Of a stretch of DNA of 43,332 nt, positions 9,317 to 16,089 are shown in pieces. Numbering within the stretch: the first letter of the stretch is position 1; every line of letters starts with the position of its first letter. This DNA is from Nevskia sp. (GTDB lineage Bacteria > Pseudomonadota > Gammaproteobacteria > Nevskiales > Nevskiaceae): the NCBI GenBank assembly GCA_030694365.1, contig JAUXYM010000076.1, positions 1 through 43,332 on the forward strand. The letters run 5' to 3'. The notes under the pieces were generated by a model that did not search any database, was not told the DNA's origin, and saw only the letters and a list, made by a program, of their open reading frames with translations. A program made the translations under genes and the position numbers.

Positions 9317-9976
9317 CTACGGTAGTGTCTGGAGCGGAGGCAGCAAGCGTGCCAGCAAGGCGGCCCAATATTGCTGGCCCACCGGGTCGGCGATCAGGTC
9401 CTGACGAATTTCGAGTTCGACATGCAGTAGACCTCGTTGTTCGCCATGCACCGGGATCGAATAATCGCTCTCGTCGTTCAAGTCATACGGCTCGTTGTAA
9501 CCAACTACCGTGCCCGGCTCCCCTTCCAGCGAGGCACCGAGCGCCAGGGCCAGACGTGCATCGCGGTGATACAGCACGCCGACCTGCCAGGGCCGCGCCC
9601 GACCCTGCCAGATCGGCGTGAAACTATGCACGGCGATCAGCACGCTGAGCTGGCCACGCGCGGCACGGGCATCGAGCTGCGCGGTGATTGCGGCGTGATA
9701 AGGCTCGAAGATGGCGAGGCGTCGCTGCTCGACATCGGCAAAATTTACCGAAGCATTGCCCGGAATTACCGTGCCATCACTGCATGGCGCGATCGAGTCA
9801 GCGGCCTGTGGTGGCCGGTTGCAGTCGATCACCAGTCGCGAATAGCCCTGCATTACCAGGGTCGCATCGAGCTGTGCGGACAGCAGCCTCGACACTTCCG
9901 CCGCGCCGATGTCCCAGCCGATATGACGACGCAAATCGGCATCCGGCAAACCCAGCGCAGCCAGCGAGCGGGGCAC
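9317..9976 (-). CDS. N-formylglutamate amidohydrolase family protein
   Basis: The family hydrolyses N-formylglutamate to formate and glutamate, though many members with this architecture are uncharacterised. Visible motifs are RHIGWDIGAAEV, GYSRLVIDCNRPP, AVHSFTP and VGYNEPYDL. The GTG at 9974-9976 gives 219 residues but cuts off the conserved SSPFFLICDHAS segment, which continues in the same frame up to a TGA at 10121-10123. No ATG, GTG or TTG exists in that 48-codon stretch; the best-placed candidate is ATC at 10103-10105. Either a rare start is used, or the 5' end was damaged when the adjacent tRNA region was rearranged. The family call is firm, the start is not. Confidence 0.8.
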   Translation of the reverse strand: MPRSLAALGLPDADLRRHIGWDIGAAEVSRLLSAQLDATLVMQGYSRLVIDCNRPPQAADSIAPCSDGTVIPGNASVNFADVEQRRLAIFEPYHAAITAQLDARAARGQLSVLIAVHSFTPIWQGRARPWQVGVLYHRDARLALALGASLEGEPGTVVGYNEPYDLNDESDYSIPVHGEQRGLLHVELEIRQDLIADPVGQQYWAALLARLLPPLQTLP

Positions 9977-10152
9977 CGCACAACTGGCGTGATCGCAGAT
10001 CAGAAAAAAAGGCGAGCTGCCGTCGGCACGAATGAGGTCGACAGGCCCCGGCTCATCGGCGGCGATGAGGGGCTGGCTTGCGGTCGGATTTGAGGTGTTG
10101 GCGATGGCCGAACCACGGAATCAGCCGTCTGCTGATTCCAAGCATTCAAAAG

Positions 10153-10201
10153 TGGTCGGGGCGACAGGATTCGAACCTACGACCTCTTGCTCCCGAAGCA
10201 A
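10153..10201 (-). other. 3' half of tRNA-Pro(CGG): integration-site remnant
   Basis: On the minus strand the sequence reads TTGC-TTCGGGA-GCAA (anticodon stem and loop, CGG anticodon), then variable and T-arm GGTCGTAGGTTCGAATCC, the 3' acceptor strand, and an encoded CCA at 10153-10155. The 5' half (acceptor 5' strand, D-arm) is absent: AT-rich unrelated DNA begins at about position 28 of the tRNA. A tRNA 3' end starting at the anticodon arm is the usual product of tyrosine-recombinase integration. It cannot be a functional tRNA. No intact tRNA-Pro is in the window. Confidence 0.87.
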
Positions 10202-10264
10202 TTTTTGCAGTAAGTTTGGCGGGCCGTTGATTTAAAAAATTCGTTTGAAAACATTGTTTTACCT

Positions 10265-10304
10265 ATCATTCTGAATCATTCCGTATCATAGTGTCTCATG
10301 AAAT
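10265..10304. repeat. 10-bp phased direct repeats, candidate integrase arm sites
   Basis: Four consecutive 10-bp units beginning ATCATTCTGA, ATCATTCCGT, ATCATAGTGT, CTCATGAAAT keep a TCAT core at exact 10-bp spacing. They lie between the tRNA fragment and the truncated integrase gene. Short direct repeats here fit arm-type binding sites of a tyrosine recombinase; that reading is inference. A separate hairpin (GGGGTGCCC/GGGCGCCCC, 10305-10326) follows just before the integrase start. Confidence 0.5.
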
Positions 10305-10345
10305 GGGGTGCCCCCAAGGGCGCCCCAATCACTTCCCGCCTCGAC

Positions 10346-10561
10346 ATGCCGACCAAACTTTCCGACGCCTACCTGCGGTGCCTCCAGAACGACCCAACGC
10401 TGAAAGAACAGCGGATTGCTGATTCCGCGTGTACTGGCCTCCGGCTGCGTCTGAGACCTGGACGAGCGCCTCAGTGGGAACATGCTTACAAGGTTGATGG
10501 CATGCACCGCCTCACCCGGCACGCCAGCCGCTACGGCCAGATGGGCCCAGGTTGCGGATAG
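10346..10561 (+). pseudogene. tyrosine-recombinase integrase, N-terminal fragment
   Basis: 71 residues starting MPTKLSDAYLRCLQNDP, with KEQRIADSACTGLRLRLRPG and WEHAYKVDGMHRLT. This matches the N-terminal arm-DNA-binding (DUF4102-like) domain of P4-type integrases, in which a beta-sheet reads about I-D--xGL-LRV----W-YRY. Full integrases are about 400 residues; the core-binding and catalytic R-H-R-Y parts are missing and the frame ends in TAG at 10559. Downstream DNA to 10737 shows no further recognisable integrase. With the tRNA fragment it records a lost or collapsed element. Confidence 0.78.
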
Positions 10562-10875
10562 TCCGGACCATCCTGCGATGCCCGCCAGTCCCGCATGCCT
10601 GGATGCTCTCTTGGCCCCTCTCATCAATCGCTTCACATGATCAACCATTGCTCACCCTGTTCGCCCTGTGCCCGGCCCGGCACCGCGTCGGCGAGCCCAG
10701 GTCTGCCTGACAGCGGCAGCCTTCGGTCGATTCAGCGGTATGACGTTTATATACGATGTCATACAACGGATTGATGAAAGCCGATGCAGCGCAGTCGAAC
10801 TTTCTGCAGCCACGCGCAGAAGCTCGGTCACCGCGCTAACGTGCTCGCAGTCCTGACCTCACAAAACGCAACGCC
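10562..10875. promoter_or_regulatory. intergenic region with inverted repeat upstream of trans-sulfuration gene
   Basis: 314 bases without a convincing gene. The first half is probably residual element DNA. At 10738-10764 GTATGAC and GTCATAC form a perfect 7-bp inverted repeat around a 13-base AT-rich centre with TTTATATA. It could be an operator for a dimeric repressor of the downstream gene, whose start is 112 bases away. The regulator is not identifiable. Confidence 0.4.
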
Positions 10876-12045
10876 ATGACCACCCAGACCCCAGCACGCA
10901 ACGCCTTCGCGACCCGCGTGATCCACGCCGGCCAGAGCCCGGACCCGACCACCGGCGCGATCATGCCGCCGATCTACGCCACCTCGACCTACGTCCAGGA
11001 AAGCCCGGGCGTCCACAAGGGCTACGAGTACGCACGCAGCCAGAACCCGACCCGCTTCGCCTACGAGCGTTGCGTCGCCGATCTCGAAAGCGGCACGCAC
11101 GGCTATGCCTTCGCCTCCGGTCTGGCGGCGACCGCGACGGTGCTCGACCTGTTCGCGCCCGGCGATCACATCATCGCCAGCGATGATCTCTACGGCGGCA
11201 GCTATCGATTGTTCGAGCGGGTGCGGGCGAAATCGGCCGGGCTGAAATTCTCCTTCGTCGACCTGCGCGACCCGGCCAATGTCGAGGCGGCGATCCGCCC
11301 GGAAACGAAGATGATCTGGGTCGAAACGCCGACCAACCCGATGCTGAAACTGGCCGACCTGTCAGCCATCGCCGTAATCGCCAAGCGCCACGGGCTGATT
11401 GCTGCCGCCGACAACACCTTCGCCAGCCCTTACGTGCAGCGGCCGATCGAACTCGGTTTCGATCTGGTCATGCACTCGGCGACCAAGTACCTGAACGGCC
11501 ACAGCGACATGGTCGGCGGCATGCTGGTGGTCGGCGGGAACGTTGACCTGGCCGAACGCCTGACCTTCCTGCAGAACGCCGTCGGTGCCGTCGCCGGGCC
11601 GTTCGATGCCTTCCTCGCGCTGCGCGGCGTGAAGACACTGGCGCTGCGCATGGAGCGCCACTGCAGCAACGCGCAGGAACTGGCCGGCTGGCTGCAGACC
11701 CATCCGAAGATCGCCAAGGTTCACTACCCGGGCCTGGTCTCGCACCCTCAGCATCCGCTGGCGAAGAAACAGATGCCGCGCGGCTACGGCGGCATGATCG
11801 CGATCGAACTTAAAGGTGCGCTCGATGATGCCAAGCGCTTCCTGGAGCGCTGCGAACTGTTCGCGCTCGCCGAAAGCTTAGGGGGCGTCGAAAGCCTGAT
11901 CGAGCACCCGGGGATCATGACCCACGCCAGCATCCCGGCCGACAACCGCGCCGCACTCGGCATCAGCGACACGCTGTGCCGGCTGTCGGTTGGCGTCGAG
12001 GATGTCGAGGATCTACGGGCCGATTTGGCGCATGCGCTGAACTGA
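10876..12045 (+). CDS. trans-sulfuration PLP enzyme (cystathionine gamma-synthase / gamma-lyase type)
   Basis: 389-residue Cys/Met-metabolism PLP enzyme, normal family length. N-terminal motifs are FATRVIHAGQSPDPTTGAI and YEYARSQNPTR. PLP-site motifs are ASGLAAT, DDLYGGSYR and ADNTFASPY, and SATKYLNGHSDMVGG holds the PLP-binding Lys. The C-terminal LAESLGGVESLIEHP and substrate-carboxylate segment GISDTLCRLSVGVED are intact. Family members interconvert cysteine, homocysteine and cystathionine. Synthase, gamma-lyase and beta-lyase cannot be separated safely by eye, and no other methionine or cysteine gene is adjacent. It is probably transcribed alone. Confidence 0.92.
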   Translation: MTTQTPARNAFATRVIHAGQSPDPTTGAIMPPIYATSTYVQESPGVHKGYEYARSQNPTRFAYERCVADLESGTHGYAFASGLAATATVLDLFAPGDHIIASDDLYGGSYRLFERVRAKSAGLKFSFVDLRDPANVEAAIRPETKMIWVETPTNPMLKLADLSAIAVIAKRHGLIAAADNTFASPYVQRPIELGFDLVMHSATKYLNGHSDMVGGMLVVGGNVDLAERLTFLQNAVGAVAGPFDAFLALRGVKTLALRMERHCSNAQELAGWLQTHPKIAKVHYPGLVSHPQHPLAKKQMPRGYGGMIAIELKGALDDAKRFLERCELFALAESLGGVESLIEHPGIMTHASIPADNRAALGISDTLCRLSVGVEDVEDLRADLAHALN

Positions 12046-12053
12046 TCGGCTAG

Positions 12054-12080
12054 CTCCTTCCCCGTTTACGGGGGAAGGAG
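12054..12080. repeat. palindrome flanking DUF559 gene, left copy
   Basis: CTCCTTCCCC-GTTTAC-GGGGGAAGGAG forms a strong hairpin directly after the trans-sulfuration gene. The same core (CCTTCCCCC...GGGGGAAGG) recurs at 12455-12478 at the other end of the DUF559 gene. It may also act as a transcript 3' end, but lacks a T-tract. Confidence 0.75.
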
Positions 12081-12107
12081 AGCAGCAAAGCAGTACAGGA
12101 GTGGACC

Positions 12108-12500
12108 ATGCGCAACGCAAAATCCCAGCAGCACGCAAAAACACTCCGCAAAGCACTGACTGATGCCGAACAGAAACTCTGGCCGCGCCTGCGCAGCCGG
12201 CAGCTTGCAGGCCACAAGTTTCGCCGTCAGGCCCCGATCGGTCCTTACATCGCTGATTTTGCTTGTCTGGAAGCGTATTTGATCGTCGAGGTCGATGGCG
12301 GCCAGCATCTCGAAAGTAGCCGCGACGCGCTGCGAGATGCTTGGTTCGCAGCCCAGGGCTTCAGGCTGCTGCGCTTCTGGAATACTCAGGTTCTGATCGA
12401 AACCGACGCTGTGGCCGATAGCATCCTGTCCGTGCTGCAACGCCCCCATCCCGACCTTCCCCCGCTTGCGGGGGAAGGAGACCGACGAGAACTGCCATGA
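12108..12500 (+). CDS. DUF559 (VSR/restriction-endonuclease-like fold) protein
   Basis: 130 residues. The domain runs from residue 3 to about 112: LRKALTDAEQKLWPRLRSRQL, GHKFRRQAPIGPYIADFAC, LIVEVDGGQH. The last two segments carry the D...ExD arrangement expected for a PD-(D/E)XK/VSR-like nuclease core; activity of DUF559 proteins is not established. The C-terminal tail PHPDLPPLAGEGDRRELP is encoded by the flanking palindrome and so looks acquired. A CAGGAG lies 7 bases before the ATG. The stop overlaps the phhB start (ATGA at 12497-12500). The whole unit has the look of a small insertion cassette between two palindromes (inference). Confidence 0.88.
   Translation: MRNAKSQQHAKTLRKALTDAEQKLWPRLRSRQLAGHKFRRQAPIGPYIADFACLEAYLIVEVDGGQHLESSRDALRDAWFAAQGFRLLRFWNTQVLIETDAVADSILSVLQRPHPDLPPLAGEGDRRELP
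12455..12478. repeat. palindrome flanking DUF559 gene, right copy
   Basis: CCTTCCCCCGC-TT-GCGGGGGAAGG, a near-perfect palindrome within the last codons of the DUF559 gene, matches the core of the left copy at 12054-12080. The phhB start is about 20 bases downstream. Confidence 0.75.
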
Positions 12501-12838
12501 CCACCCCCACCCTCGCCCAGCGCCGCTGCGTTCCCTGCGAAGGCGGCGTCGCACCGCTGACGCCCTCCGAAGCCGCCGAGTTCATGACCCGGCTTGGCCC
12601 GGCCTGGACGCTGTCCGAAGACGGCCGGAAGCTGCACGGGCACTTCGAGTTCAAGAACTATTTCCGCACCCTGAGCTTCGTCAACGCGGCGGCCTATATC
12701 GCGATCCACGACGACCATCACCCGGGAATCGCCTTCGACTACAAGAATTGCGACATCAGCTACTGGACGCACGCGATCGACGGCTTGTCGGAGAACGACT
12801 TCATCTGCGCGGCCAAGACCGACGCTCTGCTGGTATGA
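12497..12838 (+). CDS. phhB: pterin-4a-carbinolamine dehydratase
   Basis: 113 residues, normal size. It regenerates the tetrahydrobiopterin-type cofactor by dehydrating 4a-hydroxytetrahydropterin, usually for phenylalanine hydroxylase. It begins RRCVPCEGGVAPLTPSEA; the core FEFKNYFRTLSFVNAAAYIA is followed by DDHHPGIAFDYKNC with the catalytic His pair, then WTHAIDGLSENDF. No phhA is in the window. The stop overlaps the elaA start (ATGA at 12835-12838), so the two are likely translated together. Confidence 0.93.
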   Translation: MTTPTLAQRRCVPCEGGVAPLTPSEAAEFMTRLGPAWTLSEDGRKLHGHFEFKNYFRTLSFVNAAAYIAIHDDHHPGIAFDYKNCDISYWTHAIDGLSENDFICAAKTDALLV

Positions 12839-13296
12839 CGGCAGCCGTCATCGACTGGCACCTGTGGCGCTGGAACGAGTGGTCAAACGATCTGCTCTAT
12901 GCCGCGATGCGACTACGCAGCGAGATCTTCGTCGTCGAACAGAACTGTGTGTTCCCGGACATGGATGGTCTCGATCCGGCCTGCACGCATCTCTGTGGCA
13001 CCAACGCCGACGGCGAGCTGTTGGCCTACGCCCGGCTGCTGGCGCCGGGCCTGAAGTATCCGGAGGCTTCGATCGGCCGGGTCATCACCGCGGCGTCCGC
13101 GCGCGGGCTGCAACTCGGCCGGCTGCTGATGCTGGAAGCCTTGCGGCTGACTCGCGAGCACCATCCCGGCATGCCGATTCGCATCGGCGCTCAGCAACGT
13201 CTGGACCGCTTCTACGCAAGCCTCGGCTTCGTGCAGATCGACCTGCCGTATCTCGAAGACGGTATCTGGCACATCGACATGCGGCTGGATCGCTAG
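12835..13296 (+). CDS. elaA: ElaA-type GNAT acetyltransferase
   Basis: 153-residue GNAT-fold N-acetyltransferase of the ElaA group. Typical features are LRSEIFVVEQNCVFPDMDGLD, HLCGTNADGELLAYARLL and IGRVITAASARGLQLGRLLM, the last being the acetyl-CoA-binding Q/RxxGxG/A loop in the form RGLQLGR. FYASLGF closes the fold. Targets of ElaA are unknown. The ATG overlaps the phhB stop. It is convergent with yciK, 10 bases apart. Confidence 0.9.
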   Translation: MTAAVIDWHLWRWNEWSNDLLYAAMRLRSEIFVVEQNCVFPDMDGLDPACTHLCGTNADGELLAYARLLAPGLKYPEASIGRVITAASARGLQLGRLLMLEALRLTREHHPGMPIRIGAQQRLDRFYASLGFVQIDLPYLEDGIWHIDMRLDR

Positions 13297-13305
13297 CGCT
13301 GCAGA

Positions 13306-14061
13306 TTAGCCGCGTGACAGCGCCTGGCCGTTGATGCCAGCGCTATCCGGGCCGAGCAGATACAGCAGGCCCGCCACGGCTGCATCAGGTCCCGGCAGCT
13401 TCTGCACTTCTTCGGCGACAAAGCCGCGCGCGCGCAGTTCGGTGCGCATCGCGCCCGGGTCGTAGCTGTTGATGCGCAGGCCCGGCGTAGCGCCGAGTTC
13501 CTGCGACCAGCTCTTGACCAGGCCTTCGAGCGCGTACTTGGCAACGCCGTAGGAACCGCGCAGGGCTTTCGGCTCGCGGCCGACGGCGTCGGTGACGAAG
13601 ACGATGCTGGCGTCGCGGGTCTGCTGCAGCAGCGGCAGGCATTGGCGAGTCAGCGAATACGCCGCCGTGAGATTGACCTGCAGGCCTTCCAGCCAATCCT
13701 TCGGTGCTTCCTCGGTCATCGCCGTGAAACCCTTGAAGTGCGCCGCGCAGTGAACCAGACCATCGAGCCGGCCGAACTCGCGCTCGACGGTTTCGGCGAG
13801 TTCGAAGATATCGGCCCAGGTGGTGCCGGCCAGGTTCATCGGATAGATCGCCGGCTGCGGCCCGCCAGCGGCTTCGATCTCGTCGAACGCCGCTTCGAGC
13901 TTCTTCACCGTGCGGCCGAGCAGGATCACCGTCGCGCCAAGACGCGCAGCCGCCAGCGCGGTGGCGCGACCCAGGCCAGCACCTGCACCGGTGATCAGAA
14001 CAACCCGGCCCTGGAGCAGGCCGGCAGCCGGCGTGTAGCCGGCAGGAATCGCTGAACTCAT
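13306..14061 (-). CDS. yciK: YciK-family short-chain dehydrogenase/reductase
   Basis: 251-residue NAD(P)-dependent SDR. The cofactor motif is GRVVLITGAGAGLGRA (TGxxxGxG), VHCAAHF replaces the usual NNAG, and the catalytic YxxxK lies in GSYGVAKYALEGL. YPMNLAGTTWADIFEL and the YDPGAMRTELRARGF loop are hallmarks of YciK. The reaction is unknown. It is third in a minus-strand operon ubiG-mupP-yciK with gaps of 5 and 7 bases, an order known from Pseudomonas, which supports the assignment. Confidence 0.9.
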   Translation of the reverse strand: MSSAIPAGYTPAAGLLQGRVVLITGAGAGLGRATALAAARLGATVILLGRTVKKLEAAFDEIEAAGGPQPAIYPMNLAGTTWADIFELAETVEREFGRLDGLVHCAAHFKGFTAMTEEAPKDWLEGLQVNLTAAYSLTRQCLPLLQQTRDASIVFVTDAVGREPKALRGSYGVAKYALEGLVKSWSQELGATPGLRINSYDPGAMRTELRARGFVAEEVQKLPGPDAAVAGLLYLLGPDSAGINGQALSRG

Positions 14062-14068
14062 GCCGTCC

Positions 14069-14743
14069 TCATCTGGCCACTCGCGGCCGGATCAGCGCCA
14101 GCACATCGGCCGGCGCATGGGCGATCGCGTCGGCTTTCCAGATCGACAGATCCGGCTCGGCACCGAGATAACCCCAGCCGGCGGCAATGGTCATCATGCC
14201 GGCGGCGCGACCGGCGACGACATCGCGCAGGTCGTCGCCGACATAGATGCAGTGCTCGGGTTTGATGCCGATCTTCCGCGCAGCGAGCAGCAAGCCATCG
14301 GGCGCGGGCTTCGGATGCGGCGTCGAATCACCGGCGACCAGGCAACCGCAGCCAGCCGGAAAGCCCAGTTGCGCGACCATCGGCTCGGCCAGCCAGCCGG
14401 CCTTGTTGGTGACGATGCCCCACTTGAGCCCTTCCTGATCGAGCGCCGCCAGCAACTCGACGACGCCATCGAACAGCCGGCTGTGAGTGGTCAGATTGGC
14501 CTGATAGAACTTCAGGAACAGAGCCTTGCGGTCCTCGTAGTCCCGATGATCCATGCTCATGTTCAGCGCCACTTTCAGCAGGCCGCGCGCGCCATTGGAG
14601 GCCTGCGGGCGGTAGTCGGACAGCGGCAGATGCGGCAGCCCCTGCGCCTCGCGAACGAGATTGGCGGCGTAGCCGAGATCGGGCGCGCTATCGACGAGCG
14701 TGCCGTCCAGATCGAACAGCACACAGTAGTTATTCGGATTCAA
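14069..14743 (-). CDS. mupP: HAD-family phosphatase, MupP / phosphoglycolate-phosphatase type
   Basis: 224-residue HAD phosphatase. Motif I is FDLDGTLVDSAPDL, motif II WGIVTNKAGW, motif III the Lys of HPKPAPDG, and motif IV YVGDDLRDVVAGRAAGM. It is often annotated as phosphoglycolate phosphatase (gph). The position between ubiG and yciK is that of Pseudomonas mupP, the N-acetylmuramate-6-phosphate phosphatase of the peptidoglycan recycling route. The symbol therefore rests on synteny; substrate residues cannot be judged here. The stop is 7 bases from yciK. Confidence 0.85.
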   Translation of the reverse strand: MNPNNYCVLFDLDGTLVDSAPDLGYAANLVREAQGLPHLPLSDYRPQASNGARGLLKVALNMSMDHRDYEDRKALFLKFYQANLTTHSRLFDGVVELLAALDQEGLKWGIVTNKAGWLAEPMVAQLGFPAGCGCLVAGDSTPHPKPAPDGLLLAARKIGIKPEHCIYVGDDLRDVVAGRAAGMMTIAAGWGYLGAEPDLSIWKADAIAHAPADVLALIRPRVAR

Positions 14744-14748
14744 AACGA

Positions 14749-15486
14749 TCAGTCCTCGGCCGGCTTCCGGCAGTGCATCAGGTAGTTGACGTCGATGTCG
14801 CTGGCATTCAGCGAGGCCGACTTCAGCAGCGGGTTATAGCGCAGGCCCATGACGTCCTGCGGAACCAGACCGGCGTTGCGGGCCCAGCGATCCAGCTCGG
14901 ACGGCCGGATGAACTTGGCGTAGTCGTGAGTGCCGCGCGGCACGATGCGGGCGATGTACTCGGCACCGACGATCATCAGCGCGTAAGACTTCGGATTGCG
15001 GTTGATGGTCGAAAACACCACGTCGCCGCCCGGCTTCACCAGACGGGCGATCGCTTCGATGGTCTCGGCAGGGTCCGGCACGTGTTCGAGCATTTCCAGG
15101 CAGCAGACCAGATCGAAACTTTCCGGCTGCTGCTCGGCGAGCACTTCGGCACTGACGACGCGGTACTCGACCTTCAGCCCCGCTTCCTCGGCATGCTGCT
15201 TGGCGACTTCGATCGACGCGGTGGCCAGATCGATGCCCAGCGCATCGGCACCGGCGATCGCCAGCGCTTCGGTCAGGATGCCGCCGCCGCAGCCGACATC
15301 GAGCGTGCGCTTGCCCTTGATCGAAGCGCTCGCGCCACCGGCGCGCTGCAGGATGTAGCGCATCCGCGGCGGGTTGATGACGTGCAGCGCACCCATCTCG
15401 CCTTCGCGATCCCACCAACGGGCGGCCAGCGCTTCGAAGCGGGAAATTTCGTCGTGATCGACGTTGCCGGAATCAGTTCTGCTCAT
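14749..15486 (-). CDS. ubiG: ubiquinone biosynthesis O-methyltransferase UbiG
   Basis: 245 residues. SAM-dependent methyltransferase performing both O-methylations of ubiquinone synthesis. Signature: N-terminal ISRFEALAARWWDREGEMGALHVINPPRMRYI, SAM-binding LDVGCGGGILTEALA, CLEMLEHVPDP, and the membrane-interaction region AEYIARIVPRGTHDYAKFI. First gene of the ubiG-mupP-yciK operon. All landmarks are intact. Confidence 0.96.
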   Translation of the reverse strand: MSRTDSGNVDHDEISRFEALAARWWDREGEMGALHVINPPRMRYILQRAGGASASIKGKRTLDVGCGGGILTEALAIAGADALGIDLATASIEVAKQHAEEAGLKVEYRVVSAEVLAEQQPESFDLVCCLEMLEHVPDPAETIEAIARLVKPGGDVVFSTINRNPKSYALMIVGAEYIARIVPRGTHDYAKFIRPSELDRWARNAGLVPQDVMGLRYNPLLKSASLNASDIDVNYLMHCRKPAED

Positions 15487-15528
15487 GCCGCGAGTTTACC
15501 AAACGACGGCCGGCAGCCCGCCAAGCGA

Positions 15529-16044
15529 TCAGGCAGGAGCAGTCGCGTCGAGCAGATCGAGCAGCCCCTGCAGCGCCGCTTCGGCGGTGAGCCGCCGCAC
15601 GGCGTCGCGATCGCCATCGAACTGGTAGCGGCTCGACGAAGTGGCAATGCCCGGCCCGGCCCAGGCGATGAACACGGTACCGACTGGCTTAGCCGCGACC
15701 GCCCCGCCCGGCCCGGCAATGCCGCTGACCGAGACCGTCCAACGCACCGGCGCGCGCGCTTTCAGTCCGTCGGCCATGGCGATCACCGTCGGGCCGCTGA
15801 CTGCGCCGAAGGTCTCGATGGTATCTGCCGGCACGCCGAGCAGTTCCTGCTTCGCCCCGTTCGAGTAACTGACGATGCCGCGCTCGAACCAGCCGGAACT
15901 GCCGGCGATGTCGGTCATCAGCTTGGCGATCAGGCCGCCGGTGCAGGACTCGGCAGTGCCGATCATCTCGCCGCGCGCCAGCAGCCGCTCGCCAACCTGA
16001 ACCGCCAGGGCATTGAGCACCGCATCATCAGGAACAGGGTTCAT
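15529..16044 (-). CDS. pncC: CinA-family nicotinamide-nucleotide amidase
   Basis: About 171 residues. Deamidates NMN to nicotinate mononucleotide in pyridine-nucleotide recycling. Motifs: GTAESCTGGLIAKLMTDIAGSS with the catalytic Ser, VSYSNGAKQELLGV, GAVSGPTV and VSVSGIAGPGGAVAAKPVGTVF. It is the stand-alone C-terminal CinA domain. The start MNPVPDDAV at 16044 is preferred; a start at 16071 would add nine residues lying in a GGACACTGGACAC-type repeat. It sits 42 bases upstream of ubiG on the same strand and may join that operon. Confidence 0.92.
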   Translation of the reverse strand: MNPVPDDAVLNALAVQVGERLLARGEMIGTAESCTGGLIAKLMTDIAGSSGWFERGIVSYSNGAKQELLGVPADTIETFGAVSGPTVIAMADGLKARAPVRWTVSVSGIAGPGGAVAAKPVGTVFIAWAGPGIATSSSRYQFDGDRDAVRRLTAEAALQGLLDLLDATAPA

Positions 16045-16089
16045 CGCTGTGCTTCTCTGGACACTGGACACTAACCACTGGAAACGGCT

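Noticed and set aside
10153-10201. Functional tRNA-Pro
   Set aside because: The D-arm and acceptor 5' strand are absent; only the 3' half remains.
16053-16083. GGACACTGGACAC direct repeat upstream of pncC
   Set aside because: Short, only about two units, of a kind common in GC-rich proteobacterial DNA; no clear function.
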